From the NCBI RefSeq assembly GCF_007474605.1, contig NZ_VHKL01000010.1:186001-250000 (forward strand): a DNA stretch of 64,000 bases. Reading direction: 5' to 3'. Of the stretch, positions 60,961 to 64,000 are shown one piece after another (the first letter of the stretch is position 1; each line of letters opens with the position of its first letter). Below the pieces are notes generated by a model. That model did no database searches and had not been told where the DNA came from. It saw nothing but the letters and a program-made list of their open reading frames with translations. The DNA comes from Rhodoligotrophos appendicifer (GTDB lineage Bacteria; Pseudomonadota; Alphaproteobacteria; Rhizobiales; Im1). The translations under genes were made by a program, and so were the position numbers.

Positions 60961-60971
<11 letters not shown>
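60753..60971 (+). CDS. Small ferredoxin ([3Fe-4S] type) partner of P450
   Basis: 72-residue ferredoxin with Cys10, Cys16 and Cys55 (CIGAGQC and LCP) and no fourth cysteine in the usual place, the pattern of [3Fe-4S] P450 ferredoxins from actinobacteria and proteobacteria. ATG at 60753 follows GAGAGG; a longer frame overlaps the P450 gene. It passes electrons from a reductase encoded elsewhere to the P450. Confidence 0.92.
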
Positions 60972-61665
<694 letters not shown>

Positions 61666-61725
61666 TTAGGGACCCCGAACCAGTGAGGAAATTGTCTATA
61701 GGACCCTCAAGCATGCGAGCAACTA

Positions 61726-62901
61726 TTAACCAGTGCGACAATCACCTCTCGCTAACAGCTGCTCCTCGGTTAACATCGCAACATCCGCGCATCCGATCTG
61801 AGTCAGCGTAATGTCGATCTCACGCCTGAGTAATTCAATCGCCCGCCGGACCCCGACGAGGCCGCCTGCCGCTACTCCGTAGACCATCGCTCTTCCAGCG
61901 AAAACAAACTGTGCTCCGAGACACATCGCGATGATGATGTCCGCACCGCGACGTATCCCGCTGTCAAGCATCAGGACGGTTTGCTCGCCAACGGCCGCCT
62001 TGATTGAGGGAAACACCTCGACGGGCGACGCTGCCCTGTCCAGCTGCCGACCACCATGGTTAGACACGATGATTCCATCTGCACCCTGTCCCACCGCGCG
62101 CCTGGCGTCATCTGGATGCATGATGCCCTTCACCACAAGTGCGCCTGGCCACATGCTCCGATAGAATGCGATTTCGTCCCAGGTATGTGAGGGACAAGGA
62201 AACTGCGCGTTGAAGGTGTCGATCGATTGCGCCGGAGTCGCATCCGCACCTGCATAGGGCAGCCAGTCCCCGAAAGCCGAGAAGCCGCCGGTCCGGTAGT
62301 AGTTCATCATCCAGCCCGGATGCAGCAAGGCTTCAAGCATCAATAGCGGGCGTGGACGTAAGGCGTAGGAGAATCCATTCCGCAAATTCCTCTCGCGCTT
62401 CGGGTGGCAAGGAACGTCCACGGTGACGACGAGGGTCTTCACGCCGGCAATCTTCGCCCGATCGATTAGATCACCGGCAATGCGGCGGTCCCTGGCGGCA
62501 TAGAGCTGATACCAGAGATGGTCTGGTGCTGCTCGAGCCGCCTCCTCAATGGAAGTGTGACTGGCGCCCGACAGGATGAAAGGCACGTCTTCCTGGACGG
62601 CCGCCTTCGCCAGCATCAGATCGCCTCCCGGGCGGAACAGCCCCACCATCCCGGTCGGTGCAATACCGAAAGAGGTCGAATAGCGCCGACCGAAAATTTC
62701 CTTACCCTGATTGCAGTTGGCGACGTCGATGAGGTAACGCGGCACGAAAGCGTAGCGCTGGAAGGCATTCTCGTTGCGGGCGAGACAGAGTTCGTCTTCG
62801 ACGCCACCCTCTATGTAATCGAAGACGATCTTGGGCAGCCGCCGCTTCGCCAGGCGGTGGAGATCGGCGATGCTGACGGCGTCCTGAACTGTCATCTGCA
62901 C
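61726..62901 (-). CDS. FMN-dependent alpha-hydroxy-acid oxidase/dehydrogenase
   Basis: 391-residue second member of the glycolate oxidase family. VFDYIEGG keeps the active-site tyrosine (Tyr29) lost in the island copy. QLYAARD, LVVKGI, SNHGGRQLDRA and DSGIRRGADIII give the other catalytic and FMN contacts. It lies 53 bp after the binding-protein gene on the same strand, repeating the island arrangement of a Liv importer and a hydroxy-acid oxidase together. Confidence 0.88.
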   Translation of the reverse strand: MQMTVQDAVSIADLHRLAKRRLPKIVFDYIEGGVEDELCLARNENAFQRYAFVPRYLIDVANCNQGKEIFGRRYSTSFGIAPTGMVGLFRPGGDLMLAKAAVQEDVPFILSGASHTSIEEAARAAPDHLWYQLYAARDRRIAGDLIDRAKIAGVKTLVVTVDVPCHPKRERNLRNGFSYALRPRPLLMLEALLHPGWMMNYYRTGGFSAFGDWLPYAGADATPAQSIDTFNAQFPCPSHTWDEIAFYRSMWPGALVVKGIMHPDDARRAVGQGADGIIVSNHGGRQLDRAASPVEVFPSIKAAVGEQTVLMLDSGIRRGADIIIAMCLGAQFVFAGRAMVYGVAAGGLVGVRRAIELLRREIDITLTQIGCADVAMLTEEQLLARGDCRTG

Positions 62902-62954
62902 TCTGCGTCATCCGTCGCGGGGTGACGAGCCAAGGCCCGTCACCTGATCCGCGA

Positions 62955-64000
62955 TTACTTCTCGATTGGCTTCCAGACGCCATCCGAGAACTGCATGAAG
63001 GTCAAAGGCAGCTTTGCGATATTGCTGTCGACGAAACTGATCGAGCCCGTCACGCCAGCGAAATCCTTAGTTTCCTTCAGAGCCTTTAGAATGCCCTCCT
63101 TTGTATAGCCGCCGCGCTCCATGGCCGACGCATAGAGCCTGACCGCGTCATAGAAATAGGGGCCGTACAGATCCGGCTTCTTCCCGTATTTCGCTTCGTA
63201 TTCGCTGTTGAACTTCTGCACTGCGGGACTGGTAGGATTGAGGCTGGGAGAGCCACTTATGAAGCCATTTGCAGAGGCTCCTGCGATGTCGGCGAAAGCG
63301 GAGTTCTGCACCGAACCATGGCTCAGGAACTGCGCTTTGATGCCCACTTCCGATGCTTGCCGAACGAGGAGACCGGCTTCCGCGTAATAGGCATAGGTGA
63401 CGATCAAGGGGGGTTTCGTTGCTCCAAGCCGGGTAAGCTGTGAGCGGAAGTCACGGCCTCCCTTTTCGATCACTTCCTCCGCCAGGATTTCGCCGCCAAG
63501 TTCCTTGAAACGGCTGATAAAGACGCTGCTGAGGCCCTTTCCGTAGGAGCTGTTTTCATAGATGATGGCAGCCTTTTTGAAGCCCAGCTTGTTGAAGGCA
63601 AATTCAGCGATCTCCTTCTCTTCGTCATCTGCGAGGGGGTAATTGCTGAACACCGTAGGGCCACCGGTGCGGATCTCCGGTGATACAGCACCGACGCACA
63701 TCATCGGGGTGTCCGTCTCACGCGAAAGCGGGAACTGCGGCAGAACCACCCCGGTCATGGTCGATATGATCGCTGGAATGCCGTCAACAGCCGTCAAGCG
63801 CCGAAATTCGGCGACGCCGTCCTTCGCCTGATTCTTGCTGTCAGCATAGACCAGTTCAAGCGGGTGACCGCCGATGCCTCCGGCGGCATTGATCTGCTCC
63901 TCTGCGAGCGCGGCACCCCGGCGGAAGTCGGCGCCATAATCTGCCGTGGGACCCGTGAGCGGCAAGATCACCCCCAGCTTGTAAGGTTCCTCAGCGAACG
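62955..64000 (-). CDS. Liv-type periplasmic solute-binding protein, 5' end outside window
   Basis: About 348 residues of a Peripla_BP_6 protein. The frame is open to the window edge; just before the first lobe (VILPLTGPTADYGADFRRG) it reads FAEEPYKLG, the end of a signal peptide. So only the N-terminal signal is missing. NAAGGIGGHPLELVYADSKNQ and ENSSYGKGLSSVF are family loops. The rest of its importer is presumably upstream, beyond base 64000. Confidence 0.88.
   Translation of the reverse strand, partial: FAEEPYKLGVILPLTGPTADYGADFRRGAALAEEQINAAGGIGGHPLELVYADSKNQAKDGVAEFRRLTAVDGIPAIISTMTGVVLPQFPLSRETDTPMMCVGAVSPEIRTGGPTVFSNYPLADDEEKEIAEFAFNKLGFKKAAIIYENSSYGKGLSSVFISRFKELGGEILAEEVIEKGGRDFRSQLTRLGATKPPLIVTYAYYAEAGLLVRQASEVGIKAQFLSHGSVQNSAFADIAGASANGFISGSPSLNPTSPAVQKFNSEYEAKYGKKPDLYGPYFYDAVRLYASAMERGGYTKEGILKALKETKDFAGVTGSISFVDSNIAKLPLTFMQFSDGVWKPIEK

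Overview
The window looks like a chromosomal stretch of a GC-rich alphaproteobacterium, probably a soil or rhizosphere member of the Hyphomicrobiales or a relative. The grounds are the YggT/DUF167 pair, a CCA-encoding tRNA-Ala, and many Liv-type (HAAT) ABC transporters and TRAP systems serving IclR- or GntR-controlled catabolic operons. Species cannot be told. Almost everything here is accessory catabolism.

Bases 1-1880 are the ordinary backbone: the 3' part of a GcvT-fold gene, DUF167, YggT and tRNA-Ala(CGC). An 83-bp sequence that begins inside the tRNA 3' end (1863-1945) recurs at 34619-34702, next to a 34-codon remnant of an integrase N-terminus (34727-34828). The 32.7 kb between the copies is therefore probably an integrated island. 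It carries three complete Liv-type ABC importers (8106-3561, 20210-15745, 34416-30072), a TRAP importer with two solute receptors (11306-15226), four enolase-superfamily enzymes (two MLE-type, two mandelate-racemase-type), a cyclase-family hydrolase, an amidohydrolase-fold protein, a CMD/AhpD-like protein, a maleylacetate-reductase-like dehydrogenase, an ADP-forming acyl-CoA synthetase, a double-hotdog MaoC protein, an FMN alpha-hydroxy-acid oxidase and two sister IclR regulators. Six copies of one operator pattern (TTTC-N6-GAAAC-N3-GTTTC, one degenerate) sit at the operon heads inside the island. I saw none outside it.

34.9-47.8 kb is a second module: penicillin-acylase-type amidase, GntR regulator, BKACE beta-keto-acid cleavage enzyme, a class III transaminase that aligns with beta-phenylalanine aminotransferase, a Dpp/Opp-type ABC importer with one fused ATPase, its binding protein, and a gamma-glutamyltransferase. 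Its operons share an ATTTGATCAAAT-type palindrome. The gene set reads as uptake of an amide-linked beta-amino acid, amide hydrolysis, transamination to a beta-keto acid and BKACE cleavage.

47.9-61.7 kb is a third module divergent from an IclR/VOC pair: FMN reductase, luciferase-like flavin monooxygenase, HpcH/HpaI aldolase, Liv transporter (with a LivH-LivM fusion), SDR, SMP-30 lactonase, cyclase-family hydrolase, cytochrome P450, 3-Cys ferredoxin and LivF. The order of chemistry resembles degradation of a cyclic terpenoid or similar ring: P450 hydroxylation, SDR oxidation, FMN-dependent Baeyer-Villiger-type insertion, lactone hydrolysis, aldolase. A solute-binding gene in this operon survives only as a signal peptide joined to a C-terminus (50510-50751). 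The window ends with a second alpha-hydroxy-acid oxidase and the start-truncated binding protein of another Liv system.
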